64,000 bases of DNA. It comes from Akkermansiaceae bacterium UBA5689 (GTDB lineage: Bacteria; Verrucomicrobiota; Verrucomicrobiia; Verrucomicrobiales; Akkermansiaceae). Positions within the stretch are counted from its first letter, which is position 1. Each line of letters begins with the position of its first letter. Position numbers and translations under genes: made by a program. A model generated the notes under the pieces. The model was not told the DNA's origin, made no database searches, and worked only from the letters and a program-made list of their open reading frames with translations. Location: the NCBI GenBank assembly GCA_002420305.1, contig DIHT01000148.1:19308-83307 (forward strand), given 5' to 3'. Below, piece by piece: positions 27,824 to 36,574 of the stretch.

Positions 27824-29041
27824 TCAGGAACAAGCTTCCCTGACGAAAGGGTCACTCTCCTCAATCGACCAGGAGAGTCCGAAGGAATTAAGGTCTTCCA
27901 TGAAGGGGTCTGGATCAAAATGCTCCATATTCCATACCCCGGCCTCGAACCACTTCTTTTGAAGCATCAGTTTGGCTCCGATCATGGCAGGTACGCCTGT
28001 CGTGTATGAGACTGCCTGGGAACCGGTTTCTCTGAAGGAGCTTTCATGAGAGCAAGTGTTGTAAATGTAAATGCTTCGAGGTTGGTTTCCTTTCCTTCCG
28101 CGTAGAATGCATCCGATACAGGTTTGTCCGGTTGTAGACTCTCCGAGGCTTCCAGGATCGGGCAGAATAGATTTGAGGAATTGAAGGGGCACGATGGGTT
28201 TTCCGTGGTAATCGATCGGATGAATACTGGTCATCCCCACATTTGTAAGCACCTTCAGGTGTTGCAGGTAGGATGGTGAAAAGGACATCCAGAACTGTGC
28301 TCTTCGGAGTGAGGGGTATGCCGTCGTGAGAGACTCTAGTTCCTCATGATACATCCGGTAGATTTCAAAATCACCTATTCCTTCCGGACAGGAAAAAGAG
28401 CGGTGAGTGGAAAATGCTGGGGACTCCACAAACTGGTCTCCTTCCCAGTGACGGCAAGCTGCTGAGACTTCCCGAATATTAATTTCGGGATTGAAATTTG
28501 TAGCAAAGGATTCGTTGTTTTCTCCGCCGTTCACATCGACAATATCGAGCTCACTAATTTCATCAAAATAATGTTTTGAGCCAAAGGATGTGAAGACGTT
28601 CGTTACTCCCGGGTCAAATCCTGAGCCCAAGAGGGCGCAGAGATTCTTTTCTTGGAATCTCTCATGATATTGCCATTGCCATTTGTATTCAAAACGGGCG
28701 ATCTCTGGAGACTCATAATTTGCTGTGTCTAGATAGTTTGTCCCGGTAGCGAGGCAGGCCTCCATCAAGGTCAGATTCTGGTATGGTAGTGCCAAATTCA
28801 GAAGAAGGTCCGGGGACAGGTTGCGGAGGAGTGCAATAGCCTCGTCCAGATTATCTGCATCCACACGATGGGTCGAAATCTCTTGCCCTGTTCTCTGGCG
28901 AATGGATGTCGCGACGATGCGGCATTTTGACAGAGTGCGGGAAGCGAGATGAATCTCGTGAAAGATTTCAGGAAGCTGTGCGCACTTGTGGGCGGCGACA
29001 CTTCCAACCCCGCCAGCTCCAACAATTAGGATCGTATTCAC
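27824..29041 (-). CDS. Carboxynorspermidine/carboxyspermidine synthase
   Basis: 405 aa, GTG start. The Rossmann motif GAGGVGSVAAHKCAQ lies at the N-terminus, followed by the saccharopine-dehydrogenase-type pattern NLALPYQNLTLMEACL and GTNYLDTANYE, then LGSGFDPGVTNVF. This is the carboxynorspermidine dehydrogenase branch, which reductively joins aspartate semialdehyde to putrescine or diaminopropane with NADPH. With nspC and agmatinase downstream it gives a complete putrescine-to-triamine route that avoids S-adenosylmethionine decarboxylase. First gene of the operon. Confidence 0.9.
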   Translation of the reverse strand: MNTILIVGAGGVGSVAAHKCAQLPEIFHEIHLASRTLSKCRIVATSIRQRTGQEISTHRVDADNLDEAIALLRNLSPDLLLNLALPYQNLTLMEACLATGTNYLDTANYESPEIARFEYKWQWQYHERFQEKNLCALLGSGFDPGVTNVFTSFGSKHYFDEISELDIVDVNGGENNESFATNFNPEINIREVSAACRHWEGDQFVESPAFSTHRSFSCPEGIGDFEIYRMYHEELESLTTAYPSLRRAQFWMSFSPSYLQHLKVLTNVGMTSIHPIDYHGKPIVPLQFLKSILPDPGSLGESTTGQTCIGCILRGRKGNQPRSIYIYNTCSHESSFRETGSQAVSYTTGVPAMIGAKLMLQKKWFEAGVWNMEHFDPDPFMEDLNSFGLSWSIEESDPFVREACS

Positions 29042-29151
29042 GTTTAAACGAGGGCGACTGGAGTCTTGGAGTTCGGGCTCTGACCAGGACGGTTCGTCTT
29101 AATTCTGGATGGAGAGAGAATGGATGGAAGATAGGGAAGGCCCTTTTTGGG

Positions 29152-29247
29152 ATGACTCCTTTAGAGTTTCTTGAATGCGGCAAAAGACAAGAGAAGGCTG
29201 ATCGTGCATTGCTTGCAGGAAAAAAGGAGCGTAAGTTTCTGACATGA
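29152..29247 (+). CDS. Possible 31-aa peptide coupled to the YlbF-family gene
   Basis: A short frame with an ATG at 29152 ends in a TGA that overlaps the next ATG as ATGA. The product is basic (MTPLEFLECGKRQEKADRA at its start, KKERKFLT at its end). The reading frame stays open upstream to before 29042 but has no other good start outside the divergent gene. The overlap is the only support; it may be chance. Confidence 0.25.
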   Translation: MTPLEFLECGKRQEKADRALLAGKKERKFLT

Positions 29248-29663
29248 AGATGCTGGCAGACGATTCACTCGTGATTGGTAAGACAAAAGAGCTTTGTGCG
29301 GCAATTGCTGATGACCCGGAATATCGGTCTATGATGGAAAAGGTCGAGCGATTCATGGAGGATGATGCAGCCAAGTTACAGTTTCAGAGTGTTCAGGAAC
29401 GCAGCCAGGAGCTCGGTCAGAAGCAACAATCCGGACTGGAGCTAAGTGTTGGTGAGGTCGAGGATTTTGAGACTGCCCGCGAGGCATTGATGAGTAATAC
29501 CGTGGCGAGGGAGTTCATGGACGCCCAGCAAAGTCTGCAATCGGTTCAAAGTGCGATTGGAAAATATGTAGGAATCACCCTTGAGCTGGGCCGAGTGCCT
29601 GCGGAGGAAGATCTTGCTGATCAGGAAGGCTGTTGCAACGAGGGAGGGTGCGGCTGCGGCTAG
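29244..29663 (+). CDS. YlbF family protein with cysteine-rich tail
   Basis: 139 aa. The body is a helical YlbF/YmcA-type domain: charged, with repeated Gln and Glu heptads (FQSVQERSQELGQK) and a closing helix around MDAQQSLQSVQSAI. The C-terminus ends GCCNEGGCGCG, with four Cys in the last eleven residues. In Bacillus, YlbF and YmcA form a complex with YaaT that carries iron-sulfur clusters and affects RNA processing. Neither partner is visible here. Whether the tail binds a cluster or metal is inference. Confidence 0.75.
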   Translation: MKMLADDSLVIGKTKELCAAIADDPEYRSMMEKVERFMEDDAAKLQFQSVQERSQELGQKQQSGLELSVGEVEDFETAREALMSNTVAREFMDAQQSLQSVQSAIGKYVGITLELGRVPAEEDLADQEGCCNEGGCGCG

Positions 29664-29716
29664 AGCTGTCTTCGGGCAGGGTGGTTTTTGGTGCTGGATG
29701 AAGCTCTGAACTAGGT

Positions 29717-30472
29717 TCAGGAAAGGCGCTTTCCTGCATCCTGATCGAGAAAGAATGTGGTGTCGTTGTGTGATTGAAGGTAGGTGGCAGGGACCTCGGA
29801 TGTGATTCCTGATGTGAGTGCTCGCTCAACGATGTCTGCCTTGCTGCTTCCAAAGGCGAGGAGGGCAATGCGCTGGGCGCCGAGTATTGTCTTCACGCCC
29901 ATGGTGATGGCGCGCTGAGGAACGTCGGCAGCTCCACCAAAGGCCTCTGCCGCGTCATTGATGGTGACTTGGTTAAGCTCTGTTGCGTGCGTAGCAACGT
30001 CGGGGCTCACGCCGGGTTCATTAAATCCAATGTGACCATTTCTTCCAATGCCGAGTACCTGGAGATCGATGCCTCCTGCCTCTTCGATTTGGTTCTCGTA
30101 GGCAGAGCAGTGACTCTCAATATTGTCCGCTGCCACCATCACCTCTGGAATGTGAATGTTCTCTGGGTTTATATCGATATGATTAAAAAGGTGAGAGTGC
30201 ATGAACTGCCAGTAGCTCTCTGGATGCTCCCGGGCGATACCGATATATTCATCGAGATTGAAGGTGACGACGTTCCGAAAAGATAACCCGTCCCTATGCA
30301 TTCGAATCAATTCCTTGTAGAGCTGGATAGGAGTATTTCCGGTCGCCAACCCCAGAACTGTGGTTCTTTCTTCGCTATCTCGAGAGCGAATGAGTTGGGA
30401 GATATCCTCAGCGAGGGCCGTCGATGCGGATTGGGAGGAAGCGAATATTCGGTAGGAGGGGACTTCAGGCAT
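29717..30472 (-). CDS. nagB: Glucosamine-6-phosphate deaminase
   Basis: 251 aa. Signature stretches are GLATGNTPIQLY near 41-52, VTFNLDEYIG with the catalytic Asp, and GIGRNGHIGFNEPG near 140 with the His of the ring-opening step. The enzyme turns glucosamine-6-phosphate into fructose-6-phosphate and ammonia. No nagA or sugar transporter accompanies it. It converges on the ylbF-family gene with a 53-nt gap. Confidence 0.93.
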   Translation of the reverse strand: MPEVPSYRIFASSQSASTALAEDISQLIRSRDSEERTTVLGLATGNTPIQLYKELIRMHRDGLSFRNVVTFNLDEYIGIAREHPESYWQFMHSHLFNHIDINPENIHIPEVMVAADNIESHCSAYENQIEEAGGIDLQVLGIGRNGHIGFNEPGVSPDVATHATELNQVTINDAAEAFGGAADVPQRAITMGVKTILGAQRIALLAFGSSKADIVERALTSGITSEVPATYLQSHNDTTFFLDQDAGKRLS

Positions 30473-30551
30473 GGGAACGGCGTATTCGTGGGAGCTACAC
30501 AGATTTGTTGGGTGGAATCAATATGAACAAATAGCCAAGGGAGTTTTCTCC

Positions 30552-31448
30552 TCAGTCCGTCAACAGTTTGTGAGCCGCTGTGATAATCTCGCGGGATGAG
30601 CAGCCTCCTGGAATGGAGGTCAACCAGCCTTCCCGTCGGAACCAGGTTCGCTGGCGCTTGGCGTATTGGCGGGTTGCGATCACAATTTCCTCTTCACAGG
30701 TAGAACGGTCAATCGCGCCATCAAGAAGGCGCTGGATTTGCGGAACGCCGATAGCTCGGGATACAGCGGGGCCGGGAGCGGGAAGAGCAGCCAGTTCTTC
30801 TGCGGCGTTGCGCCCAAGCATCTCGGAGGTCCGCCTGCGGATACGTTGGTCAAGGTCCGAGGGATCCCAAGTGAGTAAAAAACCGCGAAGGGCGTCTTGT
30901 GGTGCTTGAAATGAGGATCTCCGTGCGGAGGCGGGCTGACCGCCGGACAGGCTTATTTCCAGCGCACGTTGGAGGTAGCGAGGGTTTTTATGATCAATAT
31001 TAGCCGCCGTGACTGGATCGACCTCGAGCAGGCGCGCATTTAGTTCGTCGAGAGAGAGTGTCTCAAGTTGAGCTCGGAGCCCGGGGGCGGTAGCGGGTAT
31101 GTTGTCTGGCCCATGAGTAAGGAACTTGAGATAGAGTCCAGATCCACCTACGATTATCGGGAGTTTTCCCCTTGCGCGGATGCTCTCAATGACAGGTAGG
31201 GCCATTGTTCGATATTGGCCAGCGTTCAAGATCTCAGAGGGATCCGCAATGCCATAGAGATGGTGAGCTGCGAGGAGCCGATCCTCTTCACTGGGTGAGG
31301 CCGTGATGGTCTCAATACCCCTATACAGCTGCAGGGCATCACCATTAACAATCTCTCCATCGAGCTCACGGGCGAGAGTAAGGGCGTGAGAGGACTTCCC
31401 AGACGCCGTGGGACCACAAATATACAGTGGCTGTGAAGAAGGTTTCAG
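30552..31448 (-). CDS. miaA: tRNA dimethylallyltransferase, probable CTG start
   Basis: 298 aa if started at the CTG at 31448. The P-loop GPTASGKSSHA begins 11 codons in, followed by NGDALQLYRG and HHLYGIADPSE, then GGSGLYLKFL and the tRNA-binding C-terminal part with RQYAKRQRTWFRR. No ATG, GTG or TTG exists in frame between the upstream stop (TAG at 31481-31479) and the P-loop. The CTG has GAGGA five nt upstream and would give MKPSSQPLYICGPTASGK, a normal MiaA N-terminus. A TTG at 31229 would delete the P-loop. The enzyme adds dimethylallyl to A37 of tRNAs. Confidence 0.88.
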   Translation of the reverse strand: MKPSSQPLYICGPTASGKSSHALTLARELDGEIVNGDALQLYRGIETITASPSEEDRLLAAHHLYGIADPSEILNAGQYRTMALPVIESIRARGKLPIIVGGSGLYLKFLTHGPDNIPATAPGLRAQLETLSLDELNARLLEVDPVTAANIDHKNPRYLQRALEISLSGGQPASARRSSFQAPQDALRGFLLTWDPSDLDQRIRRRTSEMLGRNAAEELAALPAPGPAVSRAIGVPQIQRLLDGAIDRSTCEEEIVIATRQYAKRQRTWFRREGWLTSIPGGCSSREIITAAHKLLTD

Positions 31449-31503
31449 GGTGTTCCTCGTGTTATACGCTATGTCTCGCTACGGAAGGCTTAAGCCATAC
31501 AAT

Positions 31504-31536
31504 ACAAAATCCCCATGAACCAGAGTTCATGGGGAT
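31504..31536 (-). terminator. Intrinsic terminator of the RRM gene
   Basis: On the minus strand ATCCCCATGAAC pairs perfectly with GTTCATGGGGAT (12 bp; 31536-31525 and 31520-31509) around a four-base loop, and TTTTG follows at once. It begins 20 nt after the RRM gene stop and separates it from miaA, which therefore needs its own promoter in the next 55 nt. Confidence 0.85.
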
Positions 31537-31556
31537 AAATGGAGTTTGGGGCGGGC

Positions 31557-32216
31557 CTACTCGTGGGTAGACTCGGTCTCGCCTTGAGACTTTGCTCCAC
31601 TGACGATCATCTTGCGGCCCATGAATGGTTGGTCATGGAGAACTTCGACGGCTCTCTTTGCCTCCTCGATGTTTGCCATTTCGATAAATCCATAGCCCTT
31701 GGATTTATGGGTATTTCGATTGTAGACGATCTCAATGCTTCGTACAGCGCCGACACCCTTGAAGAGTTCTTCGAGTTCATACTCAGCTGCGTCATAAGAC
31801 AGGTTGCCGAGATAGAGCCTGTTGGAGTCTACAGGGCTGGGCGCTGGGGCTCCGCGGGAGGAGCTCGAGGTTTTTGCTACTCGGGTCCCGGATTTTGGTG
31901 CCTTGCGGGGTTCTCGCTTACTTTGGTCGGAGGAACTTCCACCTCCTCGTTTACGGGGAGGTCGAACAGTTTCCTTATGGAGACCGATCGCCTTAAGGAT
32001 CTTCTGCCACCAAGTCAGAGGAACGCGTTTTGGTCCCTTGCGTGGTCGGCGACCGCCAGAACGGCGCCCTCCGGACTGGGGGTTTCCTCCTGAGCCGCCT
32101 TCACGGGGCCGGTTACGGTTGCGGTTACGGTTGCGGTTGCGGTTGCGGTTACGGTTACGGTTACCGGAGTCTCCCCCGGATTCAGATCGCCGCGCGCTGT
32201 TGGACGAATCGGACAT
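31557..32216 (-). CDS. RRM RNA-binding protein with Asn-Arg repeats
   Basis: 219 aa. The N-terminal 130 residues are disordered and strongly basic: nine Asn-Arg dipeptides at 19-36, then Gly/Arg-rich and Ser-rich segments. One RRM fold occupies about 132-208, with RNP2 RLYLGNL at 133-139 and RNP1 KGYGFIEM at 173-180. Such proteins bind single-stranded RNA and in bacteria often respond to cold. A short motif WWQKILKAIGLH at 69-80 could be an amphipathic helix. The gene is isolated, with a strong terminator after it and 464 nt of non-coding sequence before it. Confidence 0.9.
   Translation of the reverse strand: MSDSSNSARRSESGGDSGNRNRNRNRNRNRNRNRNRPREGGSGGNPQSGGRRSGGRRPRKGPKRVPLTWWQKILKAIGLHKETVRPPRKRGGGSSSDQSKREPRKAPKSGTRVAKTSSSSRGAPAPSPVDSNRLYLGNLSYDAAEYELEELFKGVGAVRSIEIVYNRNTHKSKGYGFIEMANIEEAKRAVEVLHDQPFMGRKMIVSGAKSQGETESTHE
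32109..32162 (-). repeat. Nine-unit AACCGY hexamer repeat inside the RRM gene
   Basis: Read on the minus strand, AAC alternates with CGT, CGC or CGG for nine units of six bases, coding for (Asn-Arg)9. Slippage by whole units would change protein length without a frameshift. The third-base variation shows the array is not freshly expanded. Confidence 0.9.
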
Positions 32217-32680
32217 GGTTCTTGTTGTATTTCAGGTTCGCGCGGGGACAAGATGGACGCTTCGATGGCATTTCGCGGACTCTCAAGGTCCTCAAACCGG
32301 ATAGGAAGCACTGGCGGCTCTATTGTCATACGGTGAGTCGACTGCTTCTGGTTGAGGTTAAATAGAGTCAGGAATCCGCTTGCTCGGCGTATTTCTGGTT
32401 GCGTCCCCGCATAGTGGGGCCTGTCGGCCTGAGAGGTTGTTAGCCACTCTATTAGTTGGGTGGCTGTTACGGACATCCAGTCTGGTGGCATGGCTGAGCC
32501 GTGTTGGCTGCCGTTCGAGTCTCGAGGGGCGAGCATACGCATCGAAGGGATTTCCGTCGGGATATGTTATCTGGGCTCGACTCTTCCGGCAAGGCAAATG
32601 GCTTAGGCCCAGCAAAGTGGGGATTTGAGAGTTGTCCTTCCCCGGTGCAAAGGTCTATGTTTTTAGGGCAATCTGCATAA
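32217..32680. other. Long intergenic region between divergent RRM and DacA-type genes
   Basis: 464 nt with no coding frame I can support. It must hold the promoters of both divergent genes. Several stems are visible: CCCC with GGGG at 32405-32419, GGCC with GGCC at 32418-32429, and AGCCAC with GTGGCT at 32442-32465. This suggests a structured 5' leader on one of the transcripts. No known riboswitch core was recognised. Confidence 0.4.
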
Positions 32681-33655
32681 ATGCCCGTGTTAAATTGTTT
32701 CCGAGCTGGTGTCCTTGCCGCCGTTTTGCTGTCTCTGGGCAGTATTCTGCCATTGTCAGCCAGAGAGTCGTATTTCGTTGTTGAAGCCAACTCGGGAAGA
32801 ATTCTCCTTGCGGAGGGCTCTGACCAAAAACGACCGGTCGCCAGTTTGACCAAGGTGGCAACCGCGATCGTTGCGCTGGATTGGGCCAAGGCTACTGGGG
32901 CTGATCTGGGTGGTGAGATGGTGGTGCCGCCATCAGTTGCCAGCCTGGGTGGTTCCAATCCCATGGGGCTGAAGCCAGGTGATAGGATATCTCTCAGGAA
33001 TGCCCTTTATTCCGCTTTGATGGGTTCGGATAACTCGGCGGCTCAATCCATTGCGCACCATGTGGGGTTTGCGCTGCAGCAGGCAAGGGGGAATAGTGGA
33101 GATCCTGTAAAGGCCTTTGTGGCGGAAATGAATACTCTTGCCGGAGAGCTGGAAATGAGAAGAACGAGATTCTCTACCCCTCATGGACTTTACGTGCAGA
33201 GAAACAAGGGTTACTCAACGGCCACGGATATGGCCCGGCTTTGTATCTATGCGATGCGAAATCCCGGATTTGCATTTTTCGTGAAGCAGAAGAGTCGGGC
33301 GCTCTCTTTTAAGCACGGCGAAGTGACCAAGGCTTTTCGTGTGCAAAACACTAACAAGCTACTGGGGCGCATTCAGATCAACGGGATTAAGACTGGAATG
33401 ACGAGGGCTGCTGGGCAGTGCCTTGCGACGAGCTCCGAACTGCGTCCGATCGTGGAAAAGTTGCCAGATGGAGCAACTAGACTCACTCCTCGTCGTCTCG
33501 TTTGTATTGTTCTGGGTAGCCCGGATCGATTCGGTCAAACGGAGACTCTCGTAGAGCAGGGATGGAATCTCTATAACCAGTGGGTTCAGTCAGGGGCGGT
33601 GGTTAATTCCGTAAGCGAGAGGCTTGTGGTGCCAGATCCGAGAAAGCAGGGCTAA
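32681..33655 (+). CDS. D-alanyl-D-alanine carboxypeptidase, DacA type (S11)
   Basis: 324 aa. A signal peptide covers about 1-27. The penicillin-binding motifs are S55-L-T-K58, S116-D-N118 and K237-T-G239. The enzyme trims the terminal D-Ala of peptidoglycan stem peptides in the periplasm. The C-terminal beta domain and amphipathic anchor of PBP5 are short or missing, as the protein ends about 85 residues after KTG. It stands alone between divergent and convergent neighbours. Confidence 0.9.
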   Translation: MPVLNCFRAGVLAAVLLSLGSILPLSARESYFVVEANSGRILLAEGSDQKRPVASLTKVATAIVALDWAKATGADLGGEMVVPPSVASLGGSNPMGLKPGDRISLRNALYSALMGSDNSAAQSIAHHVGFALQQARGNSGDPVKAFVAEMNTLAGELEMRRTRFSTPHGLYVQRNKGYSTATDMARLCIYAMRNPGFAFFVKQKSRALSFKHGEVTKAFRVQNTNKLLGRIQINGIKTGMTRAAGQCLATSSELRPIVEKLPDGATRLTPRRLVCIVLGSPDRFGQTETLVEQGWNLYNQWVQSGAVVNSVSERLVVPDPRKQG

Positions 33656-33719
33656 TCCTAACTGATCTGTGGAGTCAGCGGTTTGGAATATGGTTGAGCG
33701 GCATCCCGGAGTGCCGTTC

Positions 33720-36476
33720 CTAGTCCGCTTCCTGAGCGGGCAGGATTACCTCCTGCAGGGCTTTTTGTAGTTCAATAATTCGGTCGGGTTCACTGAGCTT
33801 GGACTGGTGGTTAGTTGTTTGAACGTAAAAGGTGTCCAGAGCGGCTCCTTTCTCGGTAGCAATTCTTGCGTGAATTGTGTCGAGACCGTGTCGATTGATC
33901 GTGTGCAACAAGTTGTGGAGGAGAGCGATGCGATCAATTGCTTGAATCTCTATCACGGTAAATCGTGGATCGCTCTCATTGTCAATATAGGCTCGAACCG
34001 GGAAGGGGATGGCATCGTCATTGGAATCGCGAAGAAAGTTCTCTTTCACCTTGAGGTAGGTCCCGGGGTCGTAATCCTCTTCATGGTTCAACTCGTACAG
34101 AGTTACCACTACGCTTACCTGCCGATACGTATTCTCAACGGCCTCCATGTCATCTGTGCTGACCCTGAAAACGTCAAGGGCAACTCCATCTGGGCGGGTG
34201 TAGATGTCAGCAGAAAGAATATTGATTTCATGAGCTGCGAGTGCGCAGCAAATCTTTTCAAGGAGCAGATTCCGATCTTCAGTCGCGACCGTTAGCTCTG
34301 TATAACCTTGTTCGGGATACTCTAGCCACTGGACAGCAGCTTCGAAAGGGGTGTCGGGCCGCCTCTTTCTCCGGTCCAGATATTGCCAGATCGCACGGAT
34401 GTGAGTCCCTACACTTAGAGCATCACGGTAGCGGAAGTAGCGCTTGGGCATTCGTCCGAAGTGCTCGCCGATAATGTTCGCATAGCGGTTGTGCAGGTCC
34501 TTGCCGACTTTCTCTCTCAGGTTTTCCAGCTTCTCTCGAAACTCGGCATCATAGGCCTCATACCCACGTTCAAGAACGGCACGCGCTGACTTATAGAGTT
34601 GAACAAGCAGGGACTCCTTCCAGGACCCCCAGGCTTCCTCGCTTGTCCCCTTGGAGTCCGCGTAGGTGAAAAGCAGTAAAGCGTCCAAAAATCTCCGATT
34701 TTTCACGAGGCCGGAAAATTCAGCAACGACATCTGGATCATCAATGTTGCGCTTGGTGGCAAAGCGCCAGAGAGTGAGGTGATGATCGACAAGGAACATG
34801 ATCAGCTGGCGCCGGCCATGGCTGATTTGGAGCCGTCTGCACACCTTACTAGCAAGGATTTGCGAGCCATCGATATGTTCACGTACATTTTCCGCTCGGC
34901 CTGAGTCGTGAAGAAGAACCGCAAGGTAGAGCGCATACGGGTCCTCAATATCAATCAGGATGTGGCGATATCGCGCCACAGCAGGATCATCGGAATCCAT
35001 GAGAGAGTCGAGCTGGTCGACACATTGCAGAGTATGTTCATCCGCTGTGTAGCGATGAAAAAATTCGTGTTGGACAAGGCATTCAAGTGCGCCGAACTCA
35101 GGGAGATATCGGCCAAGAACTCCGCACCGATGCATTAATCGAAGGATCCGCGCGACCTGACCCTTTTTCTCCAAGATGGTCCGGAATGTCTGTCGGTTTT
35201 CCTCGTTGTAATTGAAGCGTCTGTCAATTCGGTGCCAATTGGCCTTGATCAGTTTCCGTAATGCAGGCGAGGGCCTGAGGTGATGTTTCTGGCAATGTAG
35301 AAACAGGCGGAGGAGACGTCCTGGTTCTTGACTGAAGATCTCCTCGGAGGTTGCAGAGAGGCGACCGTTCTCAGCTGTAAACCCATCGAGATTTTTGCTG
35401 GCAGATCCTCGGAGGAAGGGGATTCGAAAAGGGAGTCTGAAAGGGCGGAGTACCGGGGTCTCGATCTCTGCGATCTCAAAGACGCTGGCGGTATGCTGGT
35501 GAATATCTCTAGCGTGGAGGTAGTAGTCCCTCATGAGAGCCTCAATCCTGCGGAGCTTGGTCTTATGTCGATAGTGAAACTCTTCTGTGATGATTCCCTG
35601 AAACCGAAGAGTAAGGATGTCAGTGCCTTTTCCTGTATGATAGTGAAGGCAATTGCGGACGCGGTGCAGAAAATCGAAGCCTTCCTTGAGTTCGGCACAG
35701 GCATTCACGCTCAGGGTGCTACGACGCTGGAGTTCGTCGAGATCGCGAGTATTAAAGAGCGCGTCGGAGATCCAGATCAGGTTATGAAAATCTCGCATGC
35801 ACCCCGGGCTTTCCTTCAAATTGGGCTCTTGGAGGAAAACCGTAGAAGAGAACTTATGGTAACGAGTCTCGATGTCGCTTTTTCTCTCCTCAAAAAAACG
35901 GAGTCGGTCTTTGATTATGCATTCCTGCCTGAACCTGTGGCTGAATTCCTTGGAAAGTGCGTCGTTACCACAGAGCAGGCGGTGATCGAATAGAGAGGTG
36001 CGGGTAATGGGATCCCTTCTGGCTTCTGTGATACACTCGTTGATGGAACGGGAGGCGTGGCCTACTTTGAACCCGAGATCAAATAAGGGGTATAGGATGC
36101 TCTCAACGAGATTTCGCTCGTTTTGGCCAAGTCGGTGAGAGGGTTGGGGTAGGAGGAAAAGGAGGTCGATGTCAGAGGAGGGGTTGAGCAGGCCCCGACC
36201 GTATCCTCCATTAGCCATAAGGCTGAGGGCAGGATCAGTGGTGCTTTGCGAACTTGCAGTCTGAAAGAGAGACCGAAGCAGGGTGTCAATGACTCCTGAG
36301 CGCAAAGCTGCTATTTCACATCCTCCGCCCCCTTGGTCGTGAATGCGGCGAATGCGGGAGTTTTCATTCTTCAGATACCGCTTATAGACTTCAAGGCGTT
36401 CGCCTGCTGCCAAGTCCGCAAGCTGATCCAGGCGGAGGAGATCGGGAACGGTTTCGGGATGCTCATCGGGCAACAC
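33720..36476 (-). CDS. glnD: [Protein-PII] uridylyltransferase/uridylyl-removing enzyme
   Basis: 918 aa with the full GlnD order. The nucleotidyltransferase site has GGYGRGLLNPSSDIDLL at 90-106, with metal ligands D102 and D104. A central GlnD-specific helical region follows, then an HD domain (HRYTADEH and LLHDSGR, about 470-530) for deuridylylation, and two ACT domains in the last 200 residues that sense glutamine. GlnD modifies PII in response to nitrogen status. glnB and glnK are not in the window. HDSGR replaces the more usual HDIGK; the metal-binding His-Asp pair is retained. Confidence 0.95.
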   Translation of the reverse strand: MLPDEHPETVPDLLRLDQLADLAAGERLEVYKRYLKNENSRIRRIHDQGGGGCEIAALRSGVIDTLLRSLFQTASSQSTTDPALSLMANGGYGRGLLNPSSDIDLLFLLPQPSHRLGQNERNLVESILYPLFDLGFKVGHASRSINECITEARRDPITRTSLFDHRLLCGNDALSKEFSHRFRQECIIKDRLRFFEERKSDIETRYHKFSSTVFLQEPNLKESPGCMRDFHNLIWISDALFNTRDLDELQRRSTLSVNACAELKEGFDFLHRVRNCLHYHTGKGTDILTLRFQGIITEEFHYRHKTKLRRIEALMRDYYLHARDIHQHTASVFEIAEIETPVLRPFRLPFRIPFLRGSASKNLDGFTAENGRLSATSEEIFSQEPGRLLRLFLHCQKHHLRPSPALRKLIKANWHRIDRRFNYNEENRQTFRTILEKKGQVARILRLMHRCGVLGRYLPEFGALECLVQHEFFHRYTADEHTLQCVDQLDSLMDSDDPAVARYRHILIDIEDPYALYLAVLLHDSGRAENVREHIDGSQILASKVCRRLQISHGRRQLIMFLVDHHLTLWRFATKRNIDDPDVVAEFSGLVKNRRFLDALLLFTYADSKGTSEEAWGSWKESLLVQLYKSARAVLERGYEAYDAEFREKLENLREKVGKDLHNRYANIIGEHFGRMPKRYFRYRDALSVGTHIRAIWQYLDRRKRRPDTPFEAAVQWLEYPEQGYTELTVATEDRNLLLEKICCALAAHEINILSADIYTRPDGVALDVFRVSTDDMEAVENTYRQVSVVVTLYELNHEEDYDPGTYLKVKENFLRDSNDDAIPFPVRAYIDNESDPRFTVIEIQAIDRIALLHNLLHTINRHGLDTIHARIATEKGAALDTFYVQTTNHQSKLSEPDRIIELQKALQEVILPAQEAD

Positions 36477-36574
36477 GTGGTGAGGTTGCCGTAACAGACG
36501 TGAAATGGAAAGTTTCCGTGCAGATTTGAGGAGAGTTATCGAGAGGGCCGGCGCTGCAGGGTTTGAGGGGGTGC

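Noticed and set aside
31226..31417. 63-codon minus-strand frame over the 5' end of miaA
   Set aside because: It is out of frame with the P-loop; the true miaA frame is continuous across it to the CTG at 31448, so no frameshift or pseudogene is needed.
32505..32530. Second T-loop-like motif (GTTCGAGTCTC)
   Set aside because: The bases on each side cannot pair into a 5-bp T stem, and no anticodon arm lies upstream.
35328..35993. 221-codon plus-strand frame inside glnD
   Set aside because: It is antisense to a complete, motif-verified GlnD and shows no recognisable domain; long antisense frames are expected from the codon use of the sense gene.
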